Both the position numbers and the translations under genes were made by a program. Source: Pseudomonadota bacterium (GTDB lineage: Bacteria > Pseudomonadota > Alphaproteobacteria > Rhodospirillales > Magnetospirillaceae). Taken from it: DNA of 64,000 nucleotides. A model generated the notes under the pieces. It saw only the letters and a list, made by a program, of their open reading frames with translations, was not told where the DNA came from and searched no databases. Positions 1-7,864 of this stretch are shown piece after piece. Within the stretch, counting starts at the first letter, position 1, and each line of letters begins with the position of its first letter. The stretch lies in NCBI GenBank assembly GCA_021782815.1, contig JAJXUO010000007.1, positions 21,313 to 85,312 of the forward strand, given 5' to 3'.

Positions 1-582
1 GTTATCGTCCACCAGGCTGTCGGGCATCAGGGCGCGCAAGGTCTTGCCCAGCACCTCCTCCTTGCTGAAGCCGAAGATATGTTCGGCCGCCGGATTGAAG
101 GTCTGGATCACGCCGCGCTCATCCAGGGTGATGATGCCGTCGGCCACGGTATTGATGATGCCCTCCAACCGCTGCTCGCGCTGGCGCAGGGCGCGGGCGG
201 CGCGCAGATGCTCGGACATGTCGTGGCATTCCACCATGTAGAGGCCGTCCTCCAGCGGTGAAACCCACATCTGGGCATCGATATCATGCTGGTCGGCATG
301 CACCAGCTTGATGGAGATGGCCCCTTCCTCCTCGGCGAACACCGCCAGGCCGAAATCGGCCAGTTCGGCATAATCCCTGTGCAGAAGCTCGAAGAAGGAG
401 CGGCCGTAGAGTGTGGCGGGATCGACATGGCCCAGACAGGCGGCGCCGGCCCGGTTGATCCACAGGATCTCACTGGCGGCGCAGATCATCACCACCGGAT
501 GCAGGCGATCCAGCGTTTTGATCAGCGCCTGCCACGGCGGTTGTGCAATCAGACCGGACGGCATTTGAGGGTAATTACCCAT
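1..582 (-). CDS. PAS-domain signalling protein, N-terminal part (runs off left edge)
   Basis: The reading frame is open from an ATG at 582 to base 1, giving 194 residues with no stop. AGGGA lies 7 bases before the ATG. The protein begins without a signal peptide or membrane segment, so the visible part is probably cytosolic. Residues about 20-125 look like a first PAS-type sensor fold. Residues about 139-194 are a clear second PAS domain (GIINTVADGIITLDERG, then FNPAAEHIFGFSKEEVLGK). PAS pairs of this kind usually precede a histidine kinase, GGDEF/EAL or similar output, but that part is outside the window, so the output activity is unknown. The gene is divergent from cobM. The frame is certain; the family is called from the PAS signature only. 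Confidence 0.75.
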   Translation of the reverse strand, partial: MGNYPQMPSGLIAQPPWQALIKTLDRLHPVVMICAASEILWINRAGAACLGHVDPATLYGRSFFELLHRDYAELADFGLAVFAEEEGAISIKLVHADQHDIDAQMWVSPLEDGLYMVECHDMSEHLRAARALRQREQRLEGIINTVADGIITLDERGVIQTFNPAAEHIFGFSKEEVLGKTLRALMPDSLVDDN

Positions 583-769
583 CCCGTATCCCTGACGTGA
601 CGCGACTTGGCACGGCCCGCCACGTCAGCAGCGGGCCGCATCATCCCAGCAACCACCACAATAGGGGGTCGGGCCCGCTTTTTCCAGAGATTGATGAGGA
701 AGTCGTGGCGCCCACAAATGCTTGCGGCTATGGTGCCCGGTCTGGCAAGACCCATCACAGGCGACGTTC

Positions 770-1534
770 ATGACCGTTCATTTCATCGGCGCCGGGCCCG
801 GCGCGCCCGACCTCATCACCGTTCGCGGCCTGGGCCTGATCCGCCGCTGCCCGGTGGTGCTCTATGCCGGCTCCCTGGTGCCCCCCGAAATCGTCGCCGA
901 GGCGGCGGCCGGAGCCCGGGTGGTGGATACCGCGCCCCTCGATCTCGACCAGATCATCGCCGAGATGGAACAAGCCCATGCCGCCGGACTGGACGTGGCG
1001 CGGGTGCATTCGGGCGATCCCTCCATCTACGGCGCCATCGCCGAACAGATGCGCCGCCTCGACGCCCTGGCCATTCCCTACGACGTCACCCCCGGCGTGC
1101 CCGCCTTCGCCGCCGCCGCCGCCGCCCTGTGCACCGAGCTGACCCTGCCCGACATCAGCCAGACCATCGTGCTGACCCGCACCGCCGTGCGCGCCTCCTC
1201 CATGCCGGAACACGAGGATCTGGCCACCCTCGGCGCCAGCCGCGCCACCCTGGCCATTCACCTTTCGGTGAACAATCTGGCCCATGTGGTGCGGGAGCTG
1301 TCGCCGCTTTACGGTGAAGATTGCCCGGTGGTGGTGGCCTATCGCGTCGGCTGGCCCGACCAGGCCTTCCTGCGCGGCACCCTGGCCGACATCCGCGACA
1401 AGGTGAAGGCGGCGGGCTATACCCGCACCGCCCTGGTGCTGGTGGGCCGGGTGCTGGACGCCGCCGACTTCAACGACAGCCATCTCTATGCCGCCGATCA
1501 CACCCATGTGCTGCGGCCGGGCAAAACCGGTTAA
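770..1534 (+). CDS. cobM: Precorrin-4 C11-methyltransferase
   Basis: SAM-dependent methyltransferase that methylates C-11 of precorrin-4 in corrin ring (vitamin B12) synthesis; the anaerobic-route homologue is CbiF. The 254-residue product has the tetrapyrrole methylase N-terminus FIGAGPGAPDLIT (5-17) and the SAM-binding loop HSGDPSIYGA (80-89). The start chosen is the ATG at 770, because family members begin right at the glycine-rich loop; an in-frame ATG at 722 would add 16 unrelated residues. The gene stands alone: no other cobalamin gene and no recognisable cobalamin riboswitch lie in the 187 bases upstream. Its TAA stop (1532-1534) is also the first three bases of a repeat element. Whether the pathway is aerobic or anaerobic cannot be decided here. 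Confidence 0.9.
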   Translation: MTVHFIGAGPGAPDLITVRGLGLIRRCPVVLYAGSLVPPEIVAEAAAGARVVDTAPLDLDQIIAEMEQAHAAGLDVARVHSGDPSIYGAIAEQMRRLDALAIPYDVTPGVPAFAAAAAALCTELTLPDISQTIVLTRTAVRASSMPEHEDLATLGASRATLAIHLSVNNLAHVVRELSPLYGEDCPVVVAYRVGWPDQAFLRGTLADIRDKVKAAGYTRTALVLVGRVLDAADFNDSHLYAADHTHVLRPGKTG

Positions 1535-1700
1535 TACCGCATCCTGATGAAGATGCTCATCAGGATGCGGCTGGCCCATTGAGGGCCCCGCAGCGACGAC
1601 GGAGCGTGAGCGCAGGAGGAAAGCGGAGGAAAGCCAAGCGGCTGGAAGCCGCGCCCGACGATTGAGGGGCACCCGGTGATCGGTTCCGATCACCGGGATA
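1532..1700 (+). repeat. Palindrome-rich repeat element, TAATACC-ended type
   Basis: Non-coding element of about 170 bases starting with TAATACC at the cobM stop codon. It contains three strong hairpins: 1539-1550 with 1557-1568 (12 bp, perfect), 1638-1643 with 1647-1652 (6 bp), and 1672-1683 with 1686-1697 (12 bp, perfect, containing GGTGATCGGTTCCGATCACC). The middle carries the core shared with the other repeats here: AGCCAAG, a short hairpin, then CGCCCGACGATTGAGGGGC. The element at 63850-64000 has the same TAATACC start and the same third hairpin. The right end (GATACGAACTC) matches poorly, so this copy may be degenerate or truncated there. Confidence 0.75.
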
Positions 1701-1705
1701 CGAAC

Positions 1706-2455
1706 TCAAGACCGATCGTCGCGACGGAAGCCCTGCGGCAGGGCGATGGAGCGCCGCCGCCGCTGGCCCTCGCGCGCATCCTCGGCGCGCAGGGCGGCGC
1801 CGGCGTAAACCTGCTTGGCGGCCTCGGCCATCAGCACGCCGGAAAAGCCGCCGAACCAGCGGCCGCCCAGCTTTTCCCAGGCCGGCGCCGAGCGCAGCAC
1901 CATGCGGCTTTGCGTCGGCGGCATGAACAGGGCCGGCACCGTCTGCAGCGGCAGGAACATATTATCGCGCAGCAGGCGGTTGAGCTGGCTCTGGGTATAG
2001 GGGCGGCCCTGGCCGAACGGGGTGCGGTCGAGCCGGGCCCAGATGCCGCGCCGGTTGGGGGTGATCAGCAGCAGGCGGCCGCCATCGTCCAGCACCCGCC
2101 AGATTTCGCGCATCATGCCGCGCACATGCTCGGTGGATTCCAGGGCGTGCACCACCACCACCCTATCGACGGAGCGGTCGGGCAGCGGCAGATCGGTTTC
2201 CTCGGCCAGGGCGGCCAGGCCCGGCGCGCCGGGCGGCCACGACACCACCCCCTGGGCCGAGGGCATCACCGCCAGCACCCGCCCCGCCTCGTCGCGCATC
2301 ACGCCGAGATAGGGCGCCGCATAGCCCAGACCCAGCACCGTCAGCCCCTTGAGATCGGGCCACAACAGACGGATATGCCGCCGCAGCACCCGGCGCACCG
2401 TCTGGCCCAGGCCGCTGTCGTAGAAATCGCGCAGATCGATGACGTCGCTCCACAT
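1706..2455 (-). CDS. Class I SAM-dependent methyltransferase, gloB-linked
   Basis: A 249-residue protein with a methyltransferase_11-like fold: a first motif VLGLGYAAPYLG (about 40-51), the acidic post-I region, the motif VVVVHALESTEH (99-110) and EIWRVLDDGGRLLLITPN (117-134). The substrate is not known; the family sits next to glyoxalase II genes in many alphaproteobacteria, and that arrangement is seen here with gloB divergent 121 bases away. The start at 2455 (MWSDVIDL) is preferred over the longer frame to 2620, because the added 55 residues are Arg-rich, unlike the family, and would overlap gloB. GGAAGA lies just upstream of this ATG. The 3' end abuts a repeat element. Confidence 0.8.
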   Translation of the reverse strand: MWSDVIDLRDFYDSGLGQTVRRVLRRHIRLLWPDLKGLTVLGLGYAAPYLGVMRDEAGRVLAVMPSAQGVVSWPPGAPGLAALAEETDLPLPDRSVDRVVVVHALESTEHVRGMMREIWRVLDDGGRLLLITPNRRGIWARLDRTPFGQGRPYTQSQLNRLLRDNMFLPLQTVPALFMPPTQSRMVLRSAPAWEKLGGRWFGGFSGVLMAEAAKQVYAGAALRAEDAREGQRRRRSIALPQGFRRDDRS

Positions 2456-2576
2456 GCCGCCATCTTCCAGACCGCGGCATCGCGCCGCAACAGGGAAATC
2501 ATCGAAAGAGCATGGAATTCGCCGGCCCGCCCGGCTATCGTGACGCGGTGGACGAACAGCACGGACCTTAGCCGCG

Positions 2577-3347
2577 ATGCCCCGCCTCGACATCGACCTG
2601 ATCCCGGTTCTGCGCGACAATTACATTCACCTGCTGCACGACCGGGAGACCGGGGCCACAGCCGTGGTGGACCCCGCCCTGGCCGAGCCGGTGGAGGCCT
2701 TGCTGGCCCAACGCGGCTGGACCCTGACCCATATCTTCAACACCCACCATCACGACGACCATACCGGCGGCAATCTGCGCCTGAAGGCCGCCACCGGCTG
2801 CCGTATCGTCGGCGCCGGAGCCGACGCCCAGCGCCTGCCCGGCCTCGATATTCCGCTGGAGGACGGCGACGCCGTGGTCTTCGGCGGCACCACCTTGCAG
2901 GCCATCGCCACGCCGGGCCATACCCTGGGCCATCTCTGTTACTGGCTGCCCGAGGAGCAGACCCTGTTCAGCGGCGACACCCTGTTCTCGCTGGGCTGCG
3001 GCCGCCTGTTCGAAGGCAGCGCCGCGCAGATGTGGGCCTCGCTGTCGCGGCTGGCCGCCCTGCCCGGCGCCACCCGGCTCTACTGCGCCCACGAATATAC
3101 CCAGAGCAACGCCGCCTTCGCCCGCACCATCGAGCCCGGCAACACCGCCCTGGCCGAGCGTTGCGCCGAGGTGGAAGCCTTGCGCGCGCAAGGCTTGCCC
3201 ACCCTGCCCTCCACCCTGGCCCGCGAGGTCGCCGCCAATCCCTTCCTGCGCGCCGATCAGCCCGCCATCCGCCGGGCCCTCGGTCTGGACCAGACCCCGG
3301 CCGCCGGGGTTTTCGCCGAACTGCGGCGGCGCAAGGACGTTTTCTGA
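2577..3347 (+). CDS. gloB: Hydroxyacylglutathione hydrolase (glyoxalase II)
   Basis: Hydrolyses S-lactoylglutathione to D-lactate and glutathione, the second step of methylglyoxal detoxification. The 256-residue product is full length. The metallo-beta-lactamase metal motif THHHDDH is at 56-62, followed by further ligands in TPGHTLGH and FSGDTLFSLGCGR. The C-terminal HAGH-type domain holds the usual CAHEYTQSNAAFA and AANPFLR segments. It is divergent from the methyltransferase and is followed 21 bases later by a glutathione transferase in the same direction, so a small glutathione-linked unit is likely. Confidence 0.95.
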   Translation: MPRLDIDLIPVLRDNYIHLLHDRETGATAVVDPALAEPVEALLAQRGWTLTHIFNTHHHDDHTGGNLRLKAATGCRIVGAGADAQRLPGLDIPLEDGDAVVFGGTTLQAIATPGHTLGHLCYWLPEEQTLFSGDTLFSLGCGRLFEGSAAQMWASLSRLAALPGATRLYCAHEYTQSNAAFARTIEPGNTALAERCAEVEALRAQGLPTLPSTLAREVAANPFLRADQPAIRRALGLDQTPAAGVFAELRRRKDVF

Positions 3348-3368
3348 ACCCTTAGAGGATCCCGATCG

Positions 3369-3977
3369 ATGAAACTGCGCTACTCCCCCACCTCGCCCTA
3401 TGTGCGTAAAGTGGTCATCACCGCCCTGGAAACCGGGCTGGACGGGCGCATCGAACGGGTGCGCACCAACGCCTGGGATCCCGCCACCGATCTCGTCGAC
3501 GACAATCCCCTGGGCAAGGTCCCGGCCCTGACCCTCGACGACGGCTCCTGCTATTACGACAGCCCGGTGATCTGCGAGCTGCTGGACAGCCTGCACGACG
3601 GCGCCAAACTGTTCCCCGCCGCCGGACCCGAGCGCTTCACCGCCCTGCGCCGCCAGGCCCTGGGCGACGGCATCCTCGACGCCGCCCTGCAAGCGGTGAT
3701 CGAAACCCTGCGCCGCCCCGAACCCTACCGCTGGAACGGCTGGATCGAACGCCAGAAGGCCGCCATCGCCCGCGCCCTCGATCAGTTGGAGACCGAGGCC
3801 GCCAGCCTGGCCCGCGGCCCCCTCACCATCGGCGAAATCGCCATCATCGCCGCCCTCGGCTATCTCGACTTCCGCTTGAGCGCCGACCCCTGGCGGCAGG
3901 GTCGCCCGGCCCTGGCCGCCTGGTTCACCGAGATGGAAAAGCGCCCCTCGGTGGCTGCCACCCTTCCCAAGGAGTAA
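3369..3977 (+). CDS. Glutathione S-transferase family protein
   Basis: A 202-residue cytosolic GST. The N-terminal thioredoxin-like domain has MKLRYSPTSPYVRKV (1-15), the conserved cis-Pro segment GKVPALTLDDG and the glutathione-contacting DSPVICELLD. The rest is the all-helical C-terminal domain. The Ser/Tyr near SPTSPYVR is the probable activating residue, but the class and substrate cannot be told. It lies 21 bases after gloB, so both may be co-transcribed for electrophile detoxification. Confidence 0.88.
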   Translation: MKLRYSPTSPYVRKVVITALETGLDGRIERVRTNAWDPATDLVDDNPLGKVPALTLDDGSCYYDSPVICELLDSLHDGAKLFPAAGPERFTALRRQALGDGILDAALQAVIETLRRPEPYRWNGWIERQKAAIARALDQLETEAASLARGPLTIGEIAIIAALGYLDFRLSADPWRQGRPALAAWFTEMEKRPSVAATLPKE

Positions 3978-3991
3978 CGCCCGCCCCATAT

Positions 3992-4010
3992 GATGTTGCA
4001 GTGCAACATC
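3992..4010. promoter_or_regulatory. Perfect 19-bp palindrome, candidate operator
   Basis: GATGTTGCA-G-TGCAACATC is a perfect 9-bp dyad around one central base, in the 58-bp gap between the GST stop and the patatin-like gene start, 26 bases before that ATG. There is no T-run after it, so it is not a typical terminator. Length, symmetry and position fit a dimeric repressor operator for the patatin-like gene. The TTGCA-N-TGCAA half sites recall the TGC-rich sites of PhaR-type regulators of polyhydroxyalkanoate genes; that link is only a suggestion. Confidence 0.5.
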
Positions 4011-4035
4011 GCCATCCTCCGGGGGAGATCGTTCC

Positions 4036-5016
4036 ATGCGCTGGAGAAGCCCGTTCCATTCCGAGCCGCCGCCGCCGGCGCTGCTGGCCGGTCCCTGCGC
4101 TCTGGGCCTGCAGGGCGGCGGCGCCCACGGCGCCTTTGCCTGGGGCGTGCTCGACCGCCTGCTGGAGGAGGAGGATTTTCATCCCGCCGCCGTCAGCGGC
4201 GCCAGCGCCGGCGCCGTCAACGCCGTGGCCCTGGCCTGGGGCCTTTTGCAGGGCGGGCGGGCCGGCGCGCGCGACACCCTGGCCCAGGTCTGGGCGGGCA
4301 TCGGCAAACTCTCGGCCTTCAGCCCCATGGGCCTGCCCGGCGCCGACGTGCAGTTCGATCTGATGACCCGGGTGCTGTCGCCCTATCAGTTCAACCCGCT
4401 CAACCTCAATCCCTTGCGCGACCTCCTGTCCGGGCTGGTGGATTTCGAACGGTTACGGCGGGCGGCGTCGCTGCCGCTGTTCATCGCCACCACCCACGTG
4501 CCCAGCGGCGACGTGCGCATTTTCCGCGAACACGAGCTGACCCTGGAGGTCCTGATGGCCTCCACCTGCATTCCGTCCATGCATCAGGCGGTGGAAATGG
4601 ACGGCGAGCCCTATTGGGACGGCGGTTTTTCCGCCAATCCCCCCATCCTGCCCATGGTGCTCGACACCGACTGCCGCGCCCTTTTGGTGGTGAAGCTGAC
4701 CCCCGATCAGGAGGAGGGCGCCCCGGTGGCCGCCCCCGACATCTTCAGCCGCCTGCGCCGCATTTTGTTCAATGCCCCGCTGCAACGGGAACTGGACGCC
4801 CTGCGCGACATCGCCGCCGCCGCCGGCGAGGGCGGGCATCTGCCGCCGAAACTGGCCCGGCTGCGCGATCTCGACGTGCGCACCCTGGCCATCGATCCCG
4901 ACTTCTTCCAAAAGCCCAAGGGCTCGGCCCTGGACCCCAAGCCCCAGCTGCTGGACCGCCTGTTCCAGGCCGGCCGCGCCAAGGCGCAAACCCTGATCAA
5001 CAGTCTGGCGGGTTGA
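4036..5016 (+). CDS. Patatin-like phospholipase
   Basis: Serine acyl hydrolase of the patatin family (lipid acyl hydrolase). The 326 residues contain the oxyanion-hole motif GLQGGGAHGAFAWG (24-37), the nucleophile elbow GASAG with Ser57 (55-59) and the catalytic Asp195 in DGGFSANPP, so the Ser-Asp dyad is complete. There is no clear signal peptide. The ATG at 4036 follows GGGGGAG. The gene lies behind a perfect palindrome and 55 bases before an antiporter gene. The lipid substrate is unknown; PHA depolymerase-type patatins also belong to this fold. Confidence 0.88.
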   Translation: MRWRSPFHSEPPPPALLAGPCALGLQGGGAHGAFAWGVLDRLLEEEDFHPAAVSGASAGAVNAVALAWGLLQGGRAGARDTLAQVWAGIGKLSAFSPMGLPGADVQFDLMTRVLSPYQFNPLNLNPLRDLLSGLVDFERLRRAASLPLFIATTHVPSGDVRIFREHELTLEVLMASTCIPSMHQAVEMDGEPYWDGGFSANPPILPMVLDTDCRALLVVKLTPDQEEGAPVAAPDIFSRLRRILFNAPLQRELDALRDIAAAAGEGGHLPPKLARLRDLDVRTLAIDPDFFQKPKGSALDPKPQLLDRLFQAGRAKAQTLINSLAG

Positions 5017-5071
5017 CCCCCAGCCTCCCCCTTCTGCACACTGGCGGAAGGCTGGCGGAACGGAACGGGGC

Positions 5072-6844
5072 ATGGACAGCATCAATCTTCTCATACTGGT
5101 CTGCGCCGGGTTGGCCGTGGCCGCGGTTTTCACCAGCGTGCTGGCCTTCCGCTTCGGCGCGCCCCTGCTGCTCTTGTTCCTGGGCCTCGGTCTGGCCGCC
5201 GGGGTGGACGGGCTGGGCGGCATCGATTTTTCCGATACCCACACCGCCTTTCTCATCGGCAGCGCCGCCCTGGCGCTGATCCTGTTCGACAGCGGCTATC
5301 ACACCAGCCTGAAAAGCTACCGCCAGGCCGCCGCCCCGGCCATCACCCTGGCCACCCTGGGCGTGCTGGTCACCACCGCCCTGGTGGCCCTGCCCGGCCG
5401 TTATCTGCTGCATCTGTCGTGGAGCGAGGCGCTGCTGCTGGGCACCCTTCTGTCCTCCACCGATGCCGCCGCCCTGTTCTTCCTGCTGCGCACCGGCGGC
5501 ATCACCATCCGCGACCGCGTGCGCTCCACCCTGGAGGTGGAATCCGGCAGCAACGATCCCATGGCCATCTTCCTCACCCTCACCCTGGTGACCCTGCTCA
5601 CCGGCCAGCAGGCCAGCGGGCCCTGGCAGATCCTGGGCCGTTTCATCCTGGCCGGCGGCGGCGGCGTGGGCATGGGGCTGCTGGGCGGCTGGCTGATCAT
5701 CGCCGTGGTCAATCGTCTGCGCCTCGATCCCGGCCTGACCCCGGTGGCGGTGATGGGGCTGGCGGCGGCGGTGTTCGGCCTGACCAACCTTCTGGGCGGC
5801 AGCGGCTTTCTCGCCGCCTATCTGGCCGGTCTGCTGGCCGGCAACGCCAAGCTGCAAGGCGGCGGCGGCTTGCGCCGCTTCCAGGACGGCATCACCTGGC
5901 TGGCGCAGATCGCCATGTTCGTCACCCTGGGGCTGCTGGCCACCCCCAGCCAGTTTCCGGCCCTGCTGGGCGCCGCCGCCCTGCTGGCCGCCGTGCTCAC
6001 CTTCGTCGCCCGGCCGCTGGCGGTATTCCTGTGCTTAACACCGTTCGGCTTCGGCAAGCGCGAGCGGGTCTTCGTCGCGTGGGTGGGCTTGCGCGGCGCC
6101 GTTTCCATCCTGCTGGGGCTGGTGCCGCTGTTGCAGGGCGTGCCCCAGGCCGGACGCTTTTTCGATATCGCCTTCCTGGTGGTGGTGGCCTCGCTGCTGG
6201 TGCAGGGCTGGACGGTGCGGCCGCTGGCCCGCTGGCTGGGGCTGATCGTTCCCGACAAGACCGGACCGGTGGACCGCATGGAGGTGGATCTGCCCGGTCT
6301 GGCCGACCGCGAGATGGTGGCCTATGTGCTGCACCCCGACAGCGCCGTGGCCCAGGGCCGGCCGTTGCCGCGCTGGGCCCGGCCCATTCTGGTGCGCCGC
6401 GCCGGCCGCCTCAGCAGCACGCCCGGCCCGCTGCAGGCCGGCGACCGGGTGTTTCTGCTGGCCGCCCCGCATCAGGTGCCGCTGCTGGACGGCCTGTTCG
6501 GCCGTGTGCGCGACCAGGCCGAAACCGAGGCCGGCCTCTATGGCGATTTCGCCATGACCCCCGACATCACCGTGGCCGCCCTGCGCGACGCCTACGGCCT
6601 GGGCCTGCCCGCCCTGCCCGACGCCCTGACCCTGGCCGAACTGTTCCGCCGCGAGTTCCGCCAGGATCTGGAACTGGGCGACCGCCTTCATCTGGGCCCG
6701 GTGGATCTGATCGTGCGCGATATGACCGACGGACGCATCACCTCGGTGGGCATCGCCCTTGATCCCAGCCCGCCGGTGGGCTGGGAACGCCTCAAGCTGC
6801 GGCTGGAGGCCCGCTTTCCCCGCCTGTTCGGCGCCGCCTCCTGA
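5072..6844 (+). CDS. Potassium/proton antiporter, CPA1 type (NhaP2/CvrA-like)
   Basis: Inner-membrane cation/proton antiporter of 590 residues. Residues 1 to about 385 are 12-13 hydrophobic segments typical of the Na+/H+ exchanger fold, with the conserved SSTDAAALFFLL and ESGSNDPMAIFLTL motifs in the ion-binding core. After PDKTGPVDRMEVDLPG comes a RCK_C (TrkA-C) domain, about 405-480, and then a C-terminal CorC/HlyC-like domain, about 500-585, the layout of K+/H+ antiporters of the NhaP2/CvrA group. The role is K+ efflux and pH or volume control. The last 53 bases overlap the 3' end of the convergent exporter gene. Confidence 0.9.
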   Translation: MDSINLLILVCAGLAVAAVFTSVLAFRFGAPLLLLFLGLGLAAGVDGLGGIDFSDTHTAFLIGSAALALILFDSGYHTSLKSYRQAAAPAITLATLGVLVTTALVALPGRYLLHLSWSEALLLGTLLSSTDAAALFFLLRTGGITIRDRVRSTLEVESGSNDPMAIFLTLTLVTLLTGQQASGPWQILGRFILAGGGGVGMGLLGGWLIIAVVNRLRLDPGLTPVAVMGLAAAVFGLTNLLGGSGFLAAYLAGLLAGNAKLQGGGGLRRFQDGITWLAQIAMFVTLGLLATPSQFPALLGAAALLAAVLTFVARPLAVFLCLTPFGFGKRERVFVAWVGLRGAVSILLGLVPLLQGVPQAGRFFDIAFLVVVASLLVQGWTVRPLARWLGLIVPDKTGPVDRMEVDLPGLADREMVAYVLHPDSAVAQGRPLPRWARPILVRRAGRLSSTPGPLQAGDRVFLLAAPHQVPLLDGLFGRVRDQAETEAGLYGDFAMTPDITVAALRDAYGLGLPALPDALTLAELFRREFRQDLELGDRLHLGPVDLIVRDMTDGRITSVGIALDPSPPVGWERLKLRLEARFPRLFGAAS

Positions 6845-7703
6845 TCAGATCGCCGGCGCCCAGGGCGGCGCCGCCGATGATCAGGGCCGCCGCCGCCGCC
6901 ACCCGCCAACTCAAGGCGCCCCGGCCGAAGGCGATAAGCAGGCCGTTGGACAACAGCGGCACCCCGTAGGCCATGGCCCCCAGGGCGCGCAGATTGCCGT
7001 GCTTGCAGCCCAGATCCCACACGAAGAAGGCCGCTCCCACCGGCCCCAGCCCCATGGCCAGCACCGCCGCCCACTGCCAGCCTTCCGGCCACACCGTCCG
7101 CTCGAAGGCCAGATGGCAGAGCAGGGCCAGCAGGGCGGTGGCGGCGCAGAAGCCGCCCACGGCATCGCTGGGCACCTGGCGGTAACGGCGGTTCAGCACC
7201 GAATAGCCGGCCCAGATCACCCCGCAGGCCAGCGCCGCGCCATAACCCAGCAGGTAACGCCCCTCGAAGCGCACGGCCCCGCCCTTGACGATGAGCAGCG
7301 CCGCCCCGGCCAAACCGGCCAGACCCCCCAGCAGATGGCGGGGCCGCAGCACCTCGCCCGGCAACAGCGCCGCGAACAGCACGATCAGCAGCGGCCACAG
7401 ATAGTTCAGCAGATTGGCCTCCAGGGGCGGCGCCAGACGCAGGGCCAGAAAATAGAAGAAATGATAGCCGAACAGCCCGGCCACCCCCAGAAGCCAGGCT
7501 CCCGGCGGCTGTTTCAGCCGCGGCAGAATGGCCTGGCCGCGCCACAGCCAGTTGACCACGGCGATGAGGGACCCTAAGGAAAAGGCCATGGCCACCAGCT
7601 GAAACGGCGGCACGGCGCCCGTTCCGATGGTGAGAATGGCCAGGGTGCCCCACAGCAGCAGGGCGGACGCGCCGATCAGGGTGGCGCGCGCGGACGAGGA
7701 CAT
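6792..7703 (-). CDS. EamA/DMT-superfamily exporter (YddG-like)
   Basis: A 303-residue integral membrane protein with about ten hydrophobic segments and the two EamA repeats of drug/metabolite transporters (for example TLIGASALLLWGTLAIL at the start, and LLGYGAALACGVIWAGYS midway). It resembles the YddG-type aromatic amino acid exporter branch, but the substrate is not determined. The ATG at 7703 begins directly before the first membrane segment; the longer frame adds 22 unlikely residues. The C-terminus is Arg-rich and overlaps the convergent antiporter gene by 53 bases, a tail-to-tail arrangement without room for a terminator. Confidence 0.85.
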   Translation of the reverse strand: MSSSARATLIGASALLLWGTLAILTIGTGAVPPFQLVAMAFSLGSLIAVVNWLWRGQAILPRLKQPPGAWLLGVAGLFGYHFFYFLALRLAPPLEANLLNYLWPLLIVLFAALLPGEVLRPRHLLGGLAGLAGAALLIVKGGAVRFEGRYLLGYGAALACGVIWAGYSVLNRRYRQVPSDAVGGFCAATALLALLCHLAFERTVWPEGWQWAAVLAMGLGPVGAAFFVWDLGCKHGNLRALGAMAYGVPLLSNGLLIAFGRGALSWRVAAAAALIIGGAALGAGDLIRRRRRTGGESGPPAAA

Positions 7704-7766
7704 GGCGGCTTCCAAACAAAACAAGGGGGCCGACTGTCGCCCCTCTGCCGCCGCGCCGTCAATCCA

Positions 7767-7805
7767 CAAAAAACGCCCCCCTTCCCGGCGGGAAGGAGGG
7801 CGTTT
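7767..7805 (-). terminator. Rho-independent terminator of phaA
   Basis: The arms 7771-7785 and 7791-7805 pair with one mismatch around a 5-base loop (15-bp G+C-rich stem). Read on the minus strand the hairpin is followed by a T-run (complement of 7767-7773). It lies about 60 bases after the phaA stop. Confidence 0.85.
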
Positions 7806-7864
7806 CCAAACAAAGCTTAATATGTCCCTCGCCGGGCGTCACATGGAACGCTCGGCGCTCACAT

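Noticed and set aside
583..769. Cobalamin riboswitch before cobM
   Set aside because: No B12-box consensus or long structured leader could be recognised in the 187 bases.
2568..4037. 489-codon minus-strand frame opposite gloB and the GST
   Set aside because: Antisense shadow, Gly/Gln-rich and without motifs; both sense genes are clear families.
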